Of a DNA stretch of 58,262 nt, positions 34,329-43,466 are shown piece after piece. Source of the stretch: Nocardiopsis suaedae (GTDB taxonomy: Bacteria; Actinomycetota; Actinomycetes; Streptosporangiales; Streptosporangiaceae); NCBI RefSeq assembly GCF_027706745.1, contig NZ_JAQFWP010000044.1:1-58262 (forward strand), given 5' to 3'. Below the pieces are notes generated by a model that made no database searches, was not told where the DNA came from, and saw only the letters and a list, made by a program, of their open reading frames with translations. Made by a program: the position numbers and the translations under genes. Position 1 is the stretch's first letter. Every line of letters starts with the position of its first letter.

Positions 34329-35708
34329 TCACCCGGCGCTGAAGTCGCCGGTGGGGACCTCGGCGATGCCGTCCAGGCGCAGGGCCCGGGCCGAGGTCTC
34401 GCCGTCGCCGGTGACCAGGACCGAGGCGGCCAGGCGCAGGTCCTGGGCGGCCTGGCGCAGCCGCTCCTGCAGGGCGCCGGTCAACAGCAGGGCGGTGGCG
34501 TACGGGCTGGCCTCGACCGACCGCGGGATGGCCGGCATCCGCGCCGCGATGGTGATCAGCACCGCCGGGACCGGGCCGCTGCCCCCGGCCACCCGGGCGC
34601 AGTCCAGCAGCGCCCGGGTGTCCTCCTCGTCGGAGTTGACCAGCAGCAGCGCGTGGCCCCGCGGGGAGTAGCGGTAGATGCCGCGCTCCACGTCGCTGCT
34701 GTGGTTGACGGTGATGTAGAAGTCCAGCGACCGCTCCGGCCCCGGCACCGCGGGCACCGCGTCCATGACGCCGGGGGCGCCCTGGTCCAGCGCACGTGAG
34801 AGCAGGGCCCCCAGCTCGGCGGCGCGCAGGGGGCGTCCCGGGTCCGGGGGGACCACCACGGCGCGCACCGGCGGCTTCGCCCCGGGGAGCGGGACCCGCC
34901 GGGGCGGCGGCCGGTTCCCCGGCCCGGTCCGGGCGGACGCGGCCAGCGACCGGCCGTCGCGACCGGGTCGGCGCCGGGAGTGGAACAGCAGGTCGTGCGG
35001 GGACCAGGGGGCCAGGCGGGTGTCGGTGTCCTCCAGCAGGAGCGGGCGGCCGCCCTCGGGCCCGCGCCGCCCCTGGACCGCCACCCCGGCCGCGGTCAGG
35101 TGGGCGACCACCTCCCACAGCACCGCGGGCGCGATGTCGTCCAGCTCCGCGGCCAGCTCCTCGGGGCCCACCGGGGAGGCCAGCGCCCCGATCACCCGCA
35201 GCGCCTCGGACCGGTGGAGCACCACCCGGTGCAGCGCCAGCGGGGACTCGGCCAGCAGCAGGGTGCCCGAGGTGCGCACCACCGCGTACCGCGACATCCG
35301 CACCACCAGCCCCGCCGGGAGGCGGGGCCGCAGCGGCGGGGTGAACCGGGCCCACGGCGCGACCGGTTCCACGGACAGCACCGGGCCGCCCAGATTCCCA
35401 TCGGACAGCGAATGGACCACGCACCCGTCCAGGTCCTCCAGGACGCGCCGGACCCCGTCCAGCGCCCGGTCCCGTTCCGGCCCCCCGCAGGGGAGCACGT
35501 TGTCCGGGCTGACCGGCCCCAGCGACATCCGGTCCAGCAGCGTCCGCACGGCGGGGCCGGGGTCGGCGACGCGCACGTCCCCCCACCGCGAGGCGACGGT
35601 CAGCGAACCGTCGGCGCCCTCCTCGACCAGGGCGCCGTCGATGAGGGAGAGCAGTCGCTGGGGGCGCGTCCCCCCGCCGTGCTGGAACATCCGCCGTCCA
35701 AGGGTCAC
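34329..35708 (-). CDS. SagB-like FMN-dependent dehydrogenase of a TOMM pathway
   Basis: 459 residues. SagB enzymes oxidise azolines on a RiPP precursor to thiazoles or oxazoles using FMN. The N-terminal half (SRYAVVRTSGTLLLAESPLA, ALRVIGALASPVGPEELAAEL) matches the SagB-associated domain. The C-terminal half has the nitroreductase-fold features LDFYITVNHSSDVERGIYRY and LLLVNSDEEDTRALLDCARV. It then diverges: the usual GASRRRSxRxF entry segment and part of the flavin motifs are hard to see, so activity is not certain. GTG at 35708 overlaps the YcaO stop (GTGA), showing coupling. Only one cysteine and several Thr/Ser exist in the likely substrate. Confidence 0.75.
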   Translation of the reverse strand: MTLGRRMFQHGGGTRPQRLLSLIDGALVEEGADGSLTVASRWGDVRVADPGPAVRTLLDRMSLGPVSPDNVLPCGGPERDRALDGVRRVLEDLDGCVVHSLSDGNLGGPVLSVEPVAPWARFTPPLRPRLPAGLVVRMSRYAVVRTSGTLLLAESPLALHRVVLHRSEALRVIGALASPVGPEELAAELDDIAPAVLWEVVAHLTAAGVAVQGRRGPEGGRPLLLEDTDTRLAPWSPHDLLFHSRRRPGRDGRSLAASARTGPGNRPPPRRVPLPGAKPPVRAVVVPPDPGRPLRAAELGALLSRALDQGAPGVMDAVPAVPGPERSLDFYITVNHSSDVERGIYRYSPRGHALLLVNSDEEDTRALLDCARVAGGSGPVPAVLITIAARMPAIPRSVEASPYATALLLTGALQERLRQAAQDLRLAASVLVTGDGETSARALRLDGIAEVPTGDFSAG

Positions 35709-38032
35709 AGGAATATCGGGACCGGATTCAGCTCCTCGTACGGCGTCGGCGCGGCGAGCCTGCCCAGCTCCACCGGGACGTCGAAGAGCCGTCCCGGCGC
35801 GAACCGGGACCAGAATCCGCGCAGGCCCGGCACGATCACCTTGGCCACCGGGAGCCCGATGTCCGGCCGGGTCTGGTCGAGCACCAGGGTCTCCAGGCCC
35901 GCGGCGGAGAACCGGTCGCGCAGGGCGCGCACGTCCCCGGCGAGGTCGTCGCCGGAGGCGTCGTCGTAGTCGTCGGGCCGCAGCGGGCGCCGCCCGGGGT
36001 CGGGCAGCAGGTAGGAGGCGCCGTCGGTGCCGGGCCCGGCGAGCCAGCGGGCCGCGTCGGGGTCGTCCGAGCCCAGCAGGCCCTGCGCGCAGGGGAGCAT
36101 CTGGCAGGCCTCGGCGACGGCCCGCCGCAGAGCGGTGCGGGCGTCCAGGTGGGCACCGAAGCCGAACATCACGTTCTGCGGCCCCGGGCCGGTGTCGCGG
36201 TACACCGCGGCCATCGCGGGCACGCCCAGGTCGGAGGTGACGTCCAGGACCCACAGCCGCCGCCCGGCGTCGGAGAACGCCCCGCGTATCCGGTCCACCC
36301 ACGGATCGGCGAAGGCGTCCAGGTCCACGCCCGGCTGGCGGGTGCGGTTGTACCACCACAGGGCCACGGCGTCCCGCTCGACCAGTTCCAGGGCGCCCTG
36401 GAGGACCGCGTCCTCGAAGCTGGTCCCGGCCGCGTTGCCGTTGGAGTCGGCCACCACGGGGGCCCACCCCGGCTCGTGCGGCGCGCCGAAGTAGAGCAGG
36501 GCGGTGGGGAGCAGGGTGGTGCACTCCCGCGTCAGCGACCACACCGGGGTCCAGTCCAGCGGGCTGTGGTCGTCGAAGGGGTCGCACACGTGCTGGAACA
36601 GGCCGTGCTCGGCGTTCCAGCGCTCCCGGCCGGGGTACTGCCGCGGGTCGTAGAGCGTGCACGCGTCCGGGTGCACGGCCCGGTCGGCCAGCTCGGCGTA
36701 GCTGCCGCGGACCACCTCCTCGTCGCCGTGGTAGGCGCCGCTGTGCCGCTCCAGCGCCTCGCACAGCGCGCTGACCCGGGCGTGCAGGTCGGTGGTGCCC
36801 TTGCCGCCGTTCTCCGCCCGGGTGACCACGCGCATCTGTTCGAGGTCGGCCCAGGCGGCGGCCATGTTGGGGCCGCTGCGGTAGATGTGCGCACCCCGGG
36901 GGGCGGACGGCTCGGGGCGCAGCTCCTTGACCAGGCCGGTGACCGGGCTGACCAGGTGCCCGTAGGCGTCCATCACCTCCTGGGCGGTGCGCGAGCGGTG
37001 CCCGGTGGCGCCGTCGGCGGTCTTGGGGCGGGTGTGCAGCTGCACCGGGCGCCGCGTCCGGGCGCGCACCAGGCCGGGGTCGCCGCAGTACGTGCACTGC
37101 GGGCGGGCGCGCAGCTCGTGCCGGCGGGTCTGCAGGGTCAGGCTGTCCAGTGTGCACACCGCGCTCTGGTGCGCGTCGCGGTGGCCCGCGGTCCACTTGG
37201 CCGCCTCCAGGGCGATCAGCCCCAGTGCGGCCGAGGACAGCGCGGGGACGGTGGGCGCGGGGCAGGAGATGGGCCCGTTCAGGCGCAGGTCGCGCTGGGC
37301 GCGCAGTTCGGCCTGGCGGTGGAAGCGGAGGCGGTGGGCGAGGCAGTGCCAGCAGGCGCCGCCCTGCCCCGGGGTGAAGAAGGGGCCGATCCACACCCGG
37401 GCCCCGGCGGGGCGGGCCAGCAGCCAGGGCAGGTTCTGGGCCCGGTGCGCGGCGTCGATCTCGTCCAGTCCGGCGTCCAGGTAGTCGCCGCAGACCACCA
37501 CCGACAGTGCGGTGCCCTCGGCGGGCGTGTGGCGGGAGCCGGGGAGGTGGGTGAGCGCGTCGGCGGTGTGCAGCCCGGTGGCGGCCAGGGCGTGGAGGGC
37601 CGCCGCGGCGTCGGCGCCGCCGACGGCCACCGGCTGGACGGGGGAGGCGGCGACGGTGCGGGCGACGGCGGCCGAATCCAGCCCGGCCGCCGCCCAGTAG
37701 GCGGCCTCCGCGGGCGGCTGCGGCGCGGCCGGGGCGACCAGTCCGGCCTCGTGCAGGCGGCCGACGACCCGGTCGACGGTGCCGGGGGCCAGATCGGCGG
37801 GCGCGTCCCGCCGGAGCGCCCCGATGTCGCGGGTGCCGTCCAGCAGCGGTGCGAGTGCCTCGACCCCCGCACCGCGCAGGGTGGTCACACCGGCCTCGGA
37901 GAACAGGTAGACGCCCTCGCCGGAGACGGTCTCGGCGCGCAGACCGGCCCGGAAGCCCAGCGGCTCCGCGGGGGCGGAGGCGGTGTGGAGGGCAGGGGAC
38001 GGCGGCGTCTCGGAGGTCGGTTCGGGGTGCAT
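35705..38032 (-). CDS. TOMM cyclodehydratase, fused E1-like (leader-binding) and YcaO protein
   Basis: 775 residues. It installs azoline rings on Cys/Ser/Thr of a ribosomal peptide with ATP. Residues 1-330 form the E1-ubiquitin-like partner that binds the leader; it has two zinc CxxC pairs, ACWHCLAHRL and QCTYCGDP. Residues about 360-775 are YcaO, with LEQMRVVTRAENGGKGTTD, ALCEALERHSGAYHGDEE, NGNAAGTSFEDAVLQGALEL and VERDAVALWWYNR. The C-terminus ends NPVPIFL rather than the typical PxPxP. GGAGG lies upstream of the ATG. Two operator-like sites and a terminator lie between it and the precursor gene. Confidence 0.92.
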   Translation of the reverse strand: MHPEPTSETPPSPALHTASAPAEPLGFRAGLRAETVSGEGVYLFSEAGVTTLRGAGVEALAPLLDGTRDIGALRRDAPADLAPGTVDRVVGRLHEAGLVAPAAPQPPAEAAYWAAAGLDSAAVARTVAASPVQPVAVGGADAAAALHALAATGLHTADALTHLPGSRHTPAEGTALSVVVCGDYLDAGLDEIDAAHRAQNLPWLLARPAGARVWIGPFFTPGQGGACWHCLAHRLRFHRQAELRAQRDLRLNGPISCPAPTVPALSSAALGLIALEAAKWTAGHRDAHQSAVCTLDSLTLQTRRHELRARPQCTYCGDPGLVRARTRRPVQLHTRPKTADGATGHRSRTAQEVMDAYGHLVSPVTGLVKELRPEPSAPRGAHIYRSGPNMAAAWADLEQMRVVTRAENGGKGTTDLHARVSALCEALERHSGAYHGDEEVVRGSYAELADRAVHPDACTLYDPRQYPGRERWNAEHGLFQHVCDPFDDHSPLDWTPVWSLTRECTTLLPTALLYFGAPHEPGWAPVVADSNGNAAGTSFEDAVLQGALELVERDAVALWWYNRTRQPGVDLDAFADPWVDRIRGAFSDAGRRLWVLDVTSDLGVPAMAAVYRDTGPGPQNVMFGFGAHLDARTALRRAVAEACQMLPCAQGLLGSDDPDAARWLAGPGTDGASYLLPDPGRRPLRPDDYDDASGDDLAGDVRALRDRFSAAGLETLVLDQTRPDIGLPVAKVIVPGLRGFWSRFAPGRLFDVPVELGRLAAPTPYEELNPVPIFL

Positions 38033-38095
38033 CAGAGGGCCTCCTGGTCCGGCGGGGCGGTCTCATTGTGGACGTCGGTACGGCCGGGCCTGCAG

Positions 38096-38132
38096 TGTGT
38101 TCGTCATGCGGGGGCGTGTGAATTCCTCATGG
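38096..38132. promoter_or_regulatory. Paired operator-like sites before the YcaO gene
   Basis: A full site GTGAATTCCTCATG (38119-38132) and a half-conserved one TGTGTTTCGTCATG (38096-38109) lie 23 bp apart, 64-100 bp before the YcaO start. Confidence 0.6.
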
Positions 38133-38160
38133 CGTCAGGCCGCAGAGGGGCGGAGGTGAC

Positions 38161-38201
38161 ACACTCCGGGCCGCCCGTAGGACGGGCGGCCCGGAGTGTG
38201 C
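38161..38201 (-). terminator. Very strong hairpin between precursor and YcaO genes
   Basis: A perfect 17-bp stem (left arm 38161-38177, right arm 38185-38201, core CCGGGCCGCCC/GGGCGGCCCGG) closes on a 7-nt loop, 40 bp past the precursor stop. It should end most precursor transcripts before the enzyme genes, which then use their own promoter. Confidence 0.8.
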
Positions 38202-38240
38202 TGCGTTGCGCGGCTCAGCGGCATCGCCGGGCGCCGGTGC

Positions 38241-38432
38241 TCACGCCGAGGCCGGGGCGGGGGTGGGGGTGCGCTCGGGAGCGGGGGCGGTGGTGCGGCG
38301 CGGTGTCGGCAGCCCGCAGCGGCCGCCGGTGGCGGCGGCGACGACGTGGGAGGGCAGGGTCCAGCTGTCGAAGACGTCGATCTGCAGCTCGGTGTCGGTG
38401 AGGGCCTGAGCGGACAGGGCGGTGGGGGCCAT
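38241..38432 (-). CDS. Putative TOMM/RiPP precursor peptide
   Basis: 63 residues. It begins MAPTALSAQALTDTELQIDV and continues FDSWTLPSHVVAAATGG, a leader-like segment with a hydrophobic/acidic recognition patch (LQIDVFDSW). Gly36-Gly37 could mark cleavage. The predicted core is RCGLPTPRRTTAPAPERTPT followed by PAPASA: one Cys39, several Thr and many Pro. An excellent GGAG site precedes the ATG. Position just upstream of the cyclodehydratase, small size and the terminator that follows support precursor status. The core is unlike known Cys/Ser-rich linear azole peptides; which residues are cyclised cannot be read from sequence. Confidence 0.7.
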   Translation of the reverse strand: MAPTALSAQALTDTELQIDVFDSWTLPSHVVAAATGGRCGLPTPRRTTAPAPERTPTPAPASA

Positions 38433-38521
38433 TGCCGTCTCCTTCGTGATCCGGTTTCCGTATCCGGTCCGTGTCGATCGGAACGAAAGACATTCTCCAC
38501 AGAAGGGGCGAGCCGGACATA

Positions 38522-38558
38522 GTGCGCACCTCACGGGTGGGCGCATGGGTTCGTCATG
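38522..38558. promoter_or_regulatory. Paired degenerate operator-like sites before the precursor gene
   Basis: GTGCGCACCTCACG (38522-38535) and ATGGGTTCGTCATG (38545-38558) are 23 bp apart, 90-126 bp upstream of the precursor ATG. The first closely matches the upstream member of the pair at 45439. Confidence 0.5.
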
Positions 38559-38664
38559 TCGGATCCGTGAACCCCGATCCGTGAACTCCGAGCCGGGCAC
38601 CGCCGCGGCCACCGCCGGTTCCCCACCGCGATCAGCGGTCCTTCCGCCTCCCCGAACACCTCGC

Positions 38665-39558
38665 TCAGGGCGTCGCCTCCAGTGAGCGCCAGTAGGCGGT
38701 GACCGCTGCGGCCAGTGTGCGGCGGGGGCGCCAGCCGAGGAGGGACCAGGCGCGCGCCGTGTCCACCACGATCCGGTCCTCGGTCCGGGGCGCCCGCTCC
38801 TGCACGGGGGGCGGGGACTCGATCACCCGGGCGGGGACGCCGCTCGCCGAGACCAGCAGGTCGACCGGTTCACGGACGGGAACGCTGTGCCCTGAACCGA
38901 TGTCGACGACCGCACCCGGCGGGTCGCTCCGGGCGGCCGCGCAGACCGCCTCGGCCACGTCGCGGACGTCGACGAAGTCCCTCTGGGCCCTCAGCGGTGC
39001 CAGTTCGACGACCGCCTCCCCGCGCTCGCGCTTGGCCTCGGTGAGCGCTCCGGCCACCTTGCCCAGCAGGCTGATCTCCGGGGTGCCCGGACCGATGACA
39101 TTGGCCACCCGCAGAACCGTCCCCTCGATGCGGCCTTCCGCCGTCGCCAGCAGGATCTCCTGGGTCGCCGCGCGCTTGGCCCTGCCGTACGCCCCGCTCG
39201 GAGGAGAACCGTGCTCCAGGACCGAGCCGAGGTGGACCAGGCGGGGTGTGCCCGGGATCAGCGAAAGCGCCTCGACCAGGGTGCGGACCGGTGTCAAGCA
39301 GCGGCGCTCCATCTCCGTATCGGACGCCCCCCAGATGCTGCCCACCGCGTTCACGACCGTGTCGGGCCGGATCCGGGCGAGCAGCTCGGCGAGCTCCAGC
39401 GGGGAGGCCTCCGCGAGGTCGATGGTGAGGTGGTCGGCCCCGTGCGGCTCGCCGCCGCCGCGGGAGGCCGTGATCACCTCATCTCCTTCTTCGGTGAACT
39501 GGGAGCACACATGGCGGCCGACGAATCCGGTGGCGCCGAAGACCAGGACCCGCTTCAC
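38665..39558 (-). CDS. NAD-dependent epimerase/dehydratase family, probable NDP-hexose 4-ketoreductase
   Basis: 297 residues, short-chain dehydrogenase fold. Rossmann motif VLVFGATGFVGRH (GxxGxxG) at the N-terminus, active-site YGRAK (YxxxK) after GSVLEHGSPPSGA, and RDFVDVRDVAEAV in the substrate part. In deoxysugar clusters such proteins reduce the 4-keto group as the last step before transfer. GTG at 39558 overlaps the stop of the N-methyltransferase gene (GTGA), placing it in the sugar operon. C-4 stereochemistry cannot be predicted here. Confidence 0.82.
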   Translation of the reverse strand: MKRVLVFGATGFVGRHVCSQFTEEGDEVITASRGGGEPHGADHLTIDLAEASPLELAELLARIRPDTVVNAVGSIWGASDTEMERRCLTPVRTLVEALSLIPGTPRLVHLGSVLEHGSPPSGAYGRAKRAATQEILLATAEGRIEGTVLRVANVIGPGTPEISLLGKVAGALTEAKRERGEAVVELAPLRAQRDFVDVRDVAEAVCAAARSDPPGAVVDIGSGHSVPVREPVDLLVSASGVPARVIESPPPVQERAPRTEDRIVVDTARAWSLLGWRPRRTLAAAVTAYWRSLEATP

Positions 39559-40268
39559 CGCCGTACTCCGACGAATAGGCCCCGCGCCGTGTACTCCGCG
39601 GACACGTACTCGACGTCGAATCCGGCGCCCGCGAACGCCTGCTCGTAGTCCTCTCGGCGGAACAGCGTGTAGCGGTGCTCCTCGGTGAAGTCGCTGAGGC
39701 CGTGCTGCGAATCGGCCACCGCGTAGTGCACGCGCATCACCGCCCGCTCGCCTTCCCGCCGACTGTGCGACATGCGTGAGATCAGTGTGTCACCGGAGCG
39801 CACCACGTCCCCGGCCACATGGCCGGGGGTGAAATTCTCCGGGAACCACCAGGGCTCCACCACCGCCACCCCGCCTGGGCGCAGGTGCGCGGCGAACCGT
39901 TCCAGGGCCGCCTTCAGATCGGCCGCGGCCCCGGCGTAGGCGATCGAGCAGAAGAGGCAGGTGATGGCGTCGAACGTGCGCCCGAGGTCGAAGGTGCGCA
40001 TGTCGCCGTGGGTGAGCGGCACCGAGGGGAGGCGCCGGGCCGCGGCCTGAAGCATGGGGCCGGACAGGTCCACCCCTTCGACGCGGTCGAAGTGCGTGCC
40101 GAAGTGTTCCAGATGGGCGCCGGTTCCGCAGGCGACGTCGAGGAGAGAGCGCGCCCCGGGCGTGCGGCCGAGGACGGCATCGGTGGCTTCCGCGGCCTCG
40201 GCTGCGAAGTCCTTGCCCCGCGCCGTGTGCAGGGTGTCGTAGAGGGGGGCCGATTCACTTCCGTACAT
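39555..40268 (-). CDS. NDP-3-amino-deoxyhexose N,N-dimethyltransferase (DesVI/TylM1-like)
   Basis: 237 residues, the same length as DesVI. SAM-binding motif LLDVACGTGAHLEHF, then VEGVDLSGPML and LTHGDMRTFDLGRTFDAITC. The family hallmark VVEPWWFPENFTPGHVAGDV is present, as is the RGLFVGVR C-terminus. These enzymes add two methyl groups to the 3-amino group of a TDP-deoxysugar. GGAG precedes the ATG at 40268. It is followed by the ketoreductase with overlap. The match is close enough that a dimethylamino sugar is a firm prediction. Confidence 0.93.
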   Translation of the reverse strand: MYGSESAPLYDTLHTARGKDFAAEAAEATDAVLGRTPGARSLLDVACGTGAHLEHFGTHFDRVEGVDLSGPMLQAAARRLPSVPLTHGDMRTFDLGRTFDAITCLFCSIAYAGAAADLKAALERFAAHLRPGGVAVVEPWWFPENFTPGHVAGDVVRSGDTLISRMSHSRREGERAVMRVHYAVADSQHGLSDFTEEHRYTLFRREDYEQAFAGAGFDVEYVSAEYTARGLFVGVRR

Positions 40269-40450
40269 GAGAACTCCTTCGGGAGGTCCGGCCCCCGGAC
40301 GAGGGCAGGACGGCGGGCTGGGCCCCAGGGCGCGCCCGGGGCCCGGCGGCCTGCACGAGACGGCCGCCGGGTCGGACCGGCAACCGGTGCCGGGCCATCG
40401 TTGCCGTGGGCGGGGCAGGTCCCTTCCCTGCCGGTGCGGGGCCGGGGCCC

Positions 40451-41584
40451 TCAGCCGGCCAGCTTCTCCAGCCGCCTGACCGTTTCCGAGGGCGGCGTCA
40501 TCGATCGGATCTCCGCCGCGGCCTCTGCCGCGCGGACGCGGTAGGACGGTTCCTGCAAGAGCCTGCGGCATGCGTCGCTGGCCGACCGCGCGGTGAGGTC
40601 GTCCGGGTGCAGGGCGATCGCGACCCCGGCGGCGTCCATGCGCCGCCCGAGGTCGAACGTGGCGTCCTCCTCGGGGACCACCAGCTGTGGCACCCCCGAG
40701 TCCATGGCGGCGAAGGACGTGGTTCCTCCGGCATGGTGGACGAACAGGTCGCACGTGGGGGCGACCACGTCGAGCGGGATCCACCCCACGCGTGACCGCC
40801 CGGCGATCGGGGCGACCGCCTCCGCGAGCGCCCCGGGGACGGCCACCAGCACTTCGGCGCCCAACCCGTGCACCGCCTCGATGAGCGGCCGCAGGTAGTC
40901 CACATGCTGTTCCGGGGTGGCCCGGCTCCCCGCCGTGACGACCACGCGCGGGCGCGATCCGCGGGTCAGCATCCAGGGCTCGACGCGCCGCTGCGTGTTC
41001 CCGGGACGCCAGCGCATGTACTCGGTCTCCGGGGCACCCGCGGGGCGCAGGCTCGGCGGGCAGATCTCGATCGCCAGATCCGGGCCGGGAACGGCGTCCA
41101 CCCCGAGTCGGGCGAGTTCAGGCGCGAGTTCGGCCGCCGCTCCCTCGTCCACCTCCGACCACTCGCCGATGTCCACGGCCTGGCGTGCGAACGGGACGCC
41201 GATGGAGGATGCGAGAAGGGCGGCCGCGTAATCCAGCCGACCGCCGACGATGAGGTCCGGGCGCCAGTAGCAGGTGAGGTCGCGCAGGCCGTCCAGGCAT
41301 CCCGCCGCCAGGCGGCCGTACCAGCCGCCGGCGAACAGGCGCTGCTCCCGCGCTCCGCGCTCGGGGAACGCGAGCGGCGTACCGTCCCTGCCACGGACCC
41401 CGTAGTCCTCCTCGGAGCGCTCCGAGACCGGGACCACGGGCAGTCCCACGGAGGTCACGACGGGGACCATGTCCTCCGTCGAGGTGACGAGGACCTCATG
41501 GCCCGCGTTGCGGGCCGCCGTGGCCAGAGGGACGAGGCCGAAGACCGGAGCGGCGCTCCCCCTGCTGACGAAGAGGACCCTCAT
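40451..41584 (-). CDS. GT1-family glycosyltransferase for a deoxysugar
   Basis: 377 residues with the two-Rossmann GT-B plan. The N-terminal acceptor domain starts MRVLFVSRGSAAPVFGLVPL. The donor domain has PRVVVTAGSRATPEQHVDYL and the nucleotide-sugar signature LFVHHAGGTTSFAAMDSGVP followed by QLVVPEEDATFD. Such enzymes attach TDP-deoxysugars to secondary-metabolite aglycones. No P450-like activator (DesVIII type) is adjacent. Its ATG overlaps the stop of the upstream methyltransferase (ATGA). The acceptor is unknown; candidates are the modified peptide, a hydroxyanthranilate unit or a terpenoid alcohol. Confidence 0.92.
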   Translation of the reverse strand: MRVLFVSRGSAAPVFGLVPLATAARNAGHEVLVTSTEDMVPVVTSVGLPVVPVSERSEEDYGVRGRDGTPLAFPERGAREQRLFAGGWYGRLAAGCLDGLRDLTCYWRPDLIVGGRLDYAAALLASSIGVPFARQAVDIGEWSEVDEGAAAELAPELARLGVDAVPGPDLAIEICPPSLRPAGAPETEYMRWRPGNTQRRVEPWMLTRGSRPRVVVTAGSRATPEQHVDYLRPLIEAVHGLGAEVLVAVPGALAEAVAPIAGRSRVGWIPLDVVAPTCDLFVHHAGGTTSFAAMDSGVPQLVVPEEDATFDLGRRMDAAGVAIALHPDDLTARSASDACRRLLQEPSYRVRAAEAAAEIRSMTPPSETVRRLEKLAG

Positions 41585-42309
41585 GCCCGCTCCCCTCTCG
41601 GCTCCTCAGGCCGCAGGATCTCGAAGAGCCGGAAGGTGACGCCCTCGCCCGAGAGGAGGCGGGTGGACTCTCCGAGACGGTGCAACCCGACACCCGCCTG
41701 GCGCGCCGTCTCCTCGATGCGCCGCTGGTCGCCCAGGCTGTTGAAGGTCACCAGGGCGCGTCCGCCGGGCGTGAGCCGGTCGTGCACCTCACTGAGGTAG
41801 CGGCGCAGCGCCGAGTAGCCGCGGTCGAAGATCGCCCACTCCACGTCGCGGGTGAACTCGAAGTCCTCGGGCGCCTCGATCACACTGCAGTTCCAGAACA
41901 CGAGGTCGAAGCGCTCATCCGGGGCCAGGTCGGAGAAGACGTCGCTGCGCTGCGCCCGGACGCGGTCACCGACCCCGTGGCGGGCCGCGTTGAGGGCGGT
42001 GTTGCGCACCGCGGACTCCACGACGTCGGTGGCGGTGACGTGGCCGCATCCGTGCAGGGCGGCCCACACGGCGGTGACCCCGGCCCCACAGCCGATCTCC
42101 AGGAACCGGGGCGCGTTCCGGTAGGGGATGGCGGTGGTGTACCACTCCGTCCCGGTGCCCGGACGGGGCCAGAAGACACCGGGAAGCAGGTCCCACTGCC
42201 TCCCGAGGAGCTCGAAGGCCTCCGTCCCGTCCGTTTCCCCGCCCAAGCGGGCGGCGAGGTCGAGCCCGGTGCGGTAGCGGTCGTCGAAAGTCGTCTCCGT
42301 CTGCTGCAT
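41581..42309 (-). CDS. SAM-dependent methyltransferase
   Basis: 242 residues. Class I fold with RFLEIGCGAGVTAVWAALHG (motif I), VTATDVVESAVRNTALNAAR and a motif IV region FDLVFWNCSVIEAPEDFEF. The last is an NPPY-position variant (WNCS) of the kind seen near PrmC/HemK-type N-methyltransferases. It sits between the aminotransferase and the glycosyltransferase genes and overlaps the latter. Its target could be the sugar or the aglycone; N-, O- and C-methylation are all possible. GAGAGAGG precedes the ATG. Confidence 0.82.
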   Translation of the reverse strand: MQQTETTFDDRYRTGLDLAARLGGETDGTEAFELLGRQWDLLPGVFWPRPGTGTEWYTTAIPYRNAPRFLEIGCGAGVTAVWAALHGCGHVTATDVVESAVRNTALNAARHGVGDRVRAQRSDVFSDLAPDERFDLVFWNCSVIEAPEDFEFTRDVEWAIFDRGYSALRRYLSEVHDRLTPGGRALVTFNSLGDQRRIEETARQAGVGLHRLGESTRLLSGEGVTFRLFEILRPEEPRGERA

Positions 42310-42350
42310 GCGGACCTCTCTCTGTGATGGTGGGGCGGGGCGGGGTGGGT

Positions 42351-43466
42351 TCACAGCCGGTCGACCACGGTGCGCAGAGCGTCGATCACACGGTCCTGCG
42401 CGGAGCGGGGCAGGGAGGGGTACATCGGAAGAGAGAAGATCGTGTCGGCGACCTTTTCGGTGACCGGAAGGTCTCCGGTGGTGTAGCCGTGACGGCCGAA
42501 CCCCTCCATGGTGTGCACCGGCCAGGGGTAGCTGATGTTCAGCGAGATGCCGTGCTCTTCGAGCGCCTCCATGATCCGGTCGCGCTCGGGGTGGCGGACG
42601 ACGTAGACGTAGTAGACGTGCTCGTTGCCGGGGGCGGTGCGGGGCAACTCCAGCCCGGTCCCCGCCAGGCCCTCCTCGTAGCGGCGGGCCACCGCGCGCC
42701 GCCCGGCGATGTAGGAGTCCAGGCGGGACAGCTTGCCTCGGAGGATCTCGGCGTGGACCTCGTCGAGACGGCTGTTGTGGGCCGGCGTCTCCCACGTGTA
42801 GTACCGCCCTGGCCGCATCCCGTAGAAGCGGAGCCGGCGCAGGCCCTCGTCGAGCCGGGTGTCCGAGGTGACCACGGCCCCGCCGTCCCCATAGGCGCCC
42901 AGCACCTTGGTCGGGTAAAAGGAGAAGGCCGACGCCTCCCCCATGCTCCCGGCGATCTCGCCGTGATGCCGCGCACCGTGCGCCTGCGCGCAGTCCTCCA
43001 GAATCGCCAGCCCGTGCCGACGGGCGATTCGCTTGAGCGGGGCCATCTCCACGCACTGTCCGTACAGGTGCACGGGGAGAAGGACCTTGGTGCGGTCGGT
43101 GACCGCTGCGGCCACCTGGTCGGTGTCCATGAGGAAGTCGTCCTCGCGCACGTCCACGAAGACGGGGACGGCGCCGAGGGCGTCGATCGCCACGACCGTG
43201 GGGGCGGCGGTGTTGGACACGGTGATGACCTCGTCTCCCGGGCCGACGCCCAGGGCCTGGAGGCCGAGTTTGATCGCGTTCGTTCCGTTGTCCACTCCGA
43301 CGGCGTGCGCGGCACCGTGGTAGCGAGCGAACTCTTCTTCGAAGCTCCGGACGCCATCGCCCAGGACGAGCACTCCGGATGAGAAGACGCGGTCCACCGC
43401 GGCGAGGATCTCCTCGCGTTCTTCGGCGTATTCGGGCAGATAGTCCCATACACGTTGGACGGCCAC
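42351..43466 (-). CDS. DegT/DnrJ/EryC1-type NDP-hexose 3-aminotransferase
   Basis: 371 residues. PLP-dependent transfer of an amino group from glutamate to a keto sugar. The PLP lysine is in [18 protein letters not shown]; other marks are [38 protein letters not shown], and an HVYYVYVVR strand. This is the DesV/TylB sort that makes 3-amino sugars, consistent with the N,N-dimethyltransferase two genes away. GTG at 43466, with an in-frame upstream extension (to about 43577) that lacks family similarity. First gene of the five-gene sugar operon running to 38665. Confidence 0.93.
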   Translation of the reverse strand: MAVQRVWDYLPEYAEEREEILAAVDRVFSSGVLVLGDGVRSFEEEFARYHGAAHAVGVDNGTNAIKLGLQALGVGPGDEVITVSNTAAPTVVAIDALGAVPVFVDVREDDFLMDTDQVAAAVTDRTKVLLPVHLYGQCVEMAPLKRIARRHGLAILEDCAQAHGARHHGEIAGSMGEASAFSFYPTKVLGAYGDGGAVVTSDTRLDEGLRRLRFYGMRPGRYYTWETPAHNSRLDEVHAEILRGKLSRLDSYIAGRRAVARRYEEGLAGTGLELPRTAPGNEHVYYVYVVRHPERDRIMEALEEHGISLNISYPWPVHTMEGFGRHGYTTGDLPVTEKVADTIFSLPMYPSLPRSAQDRVIDALRTVVDRL

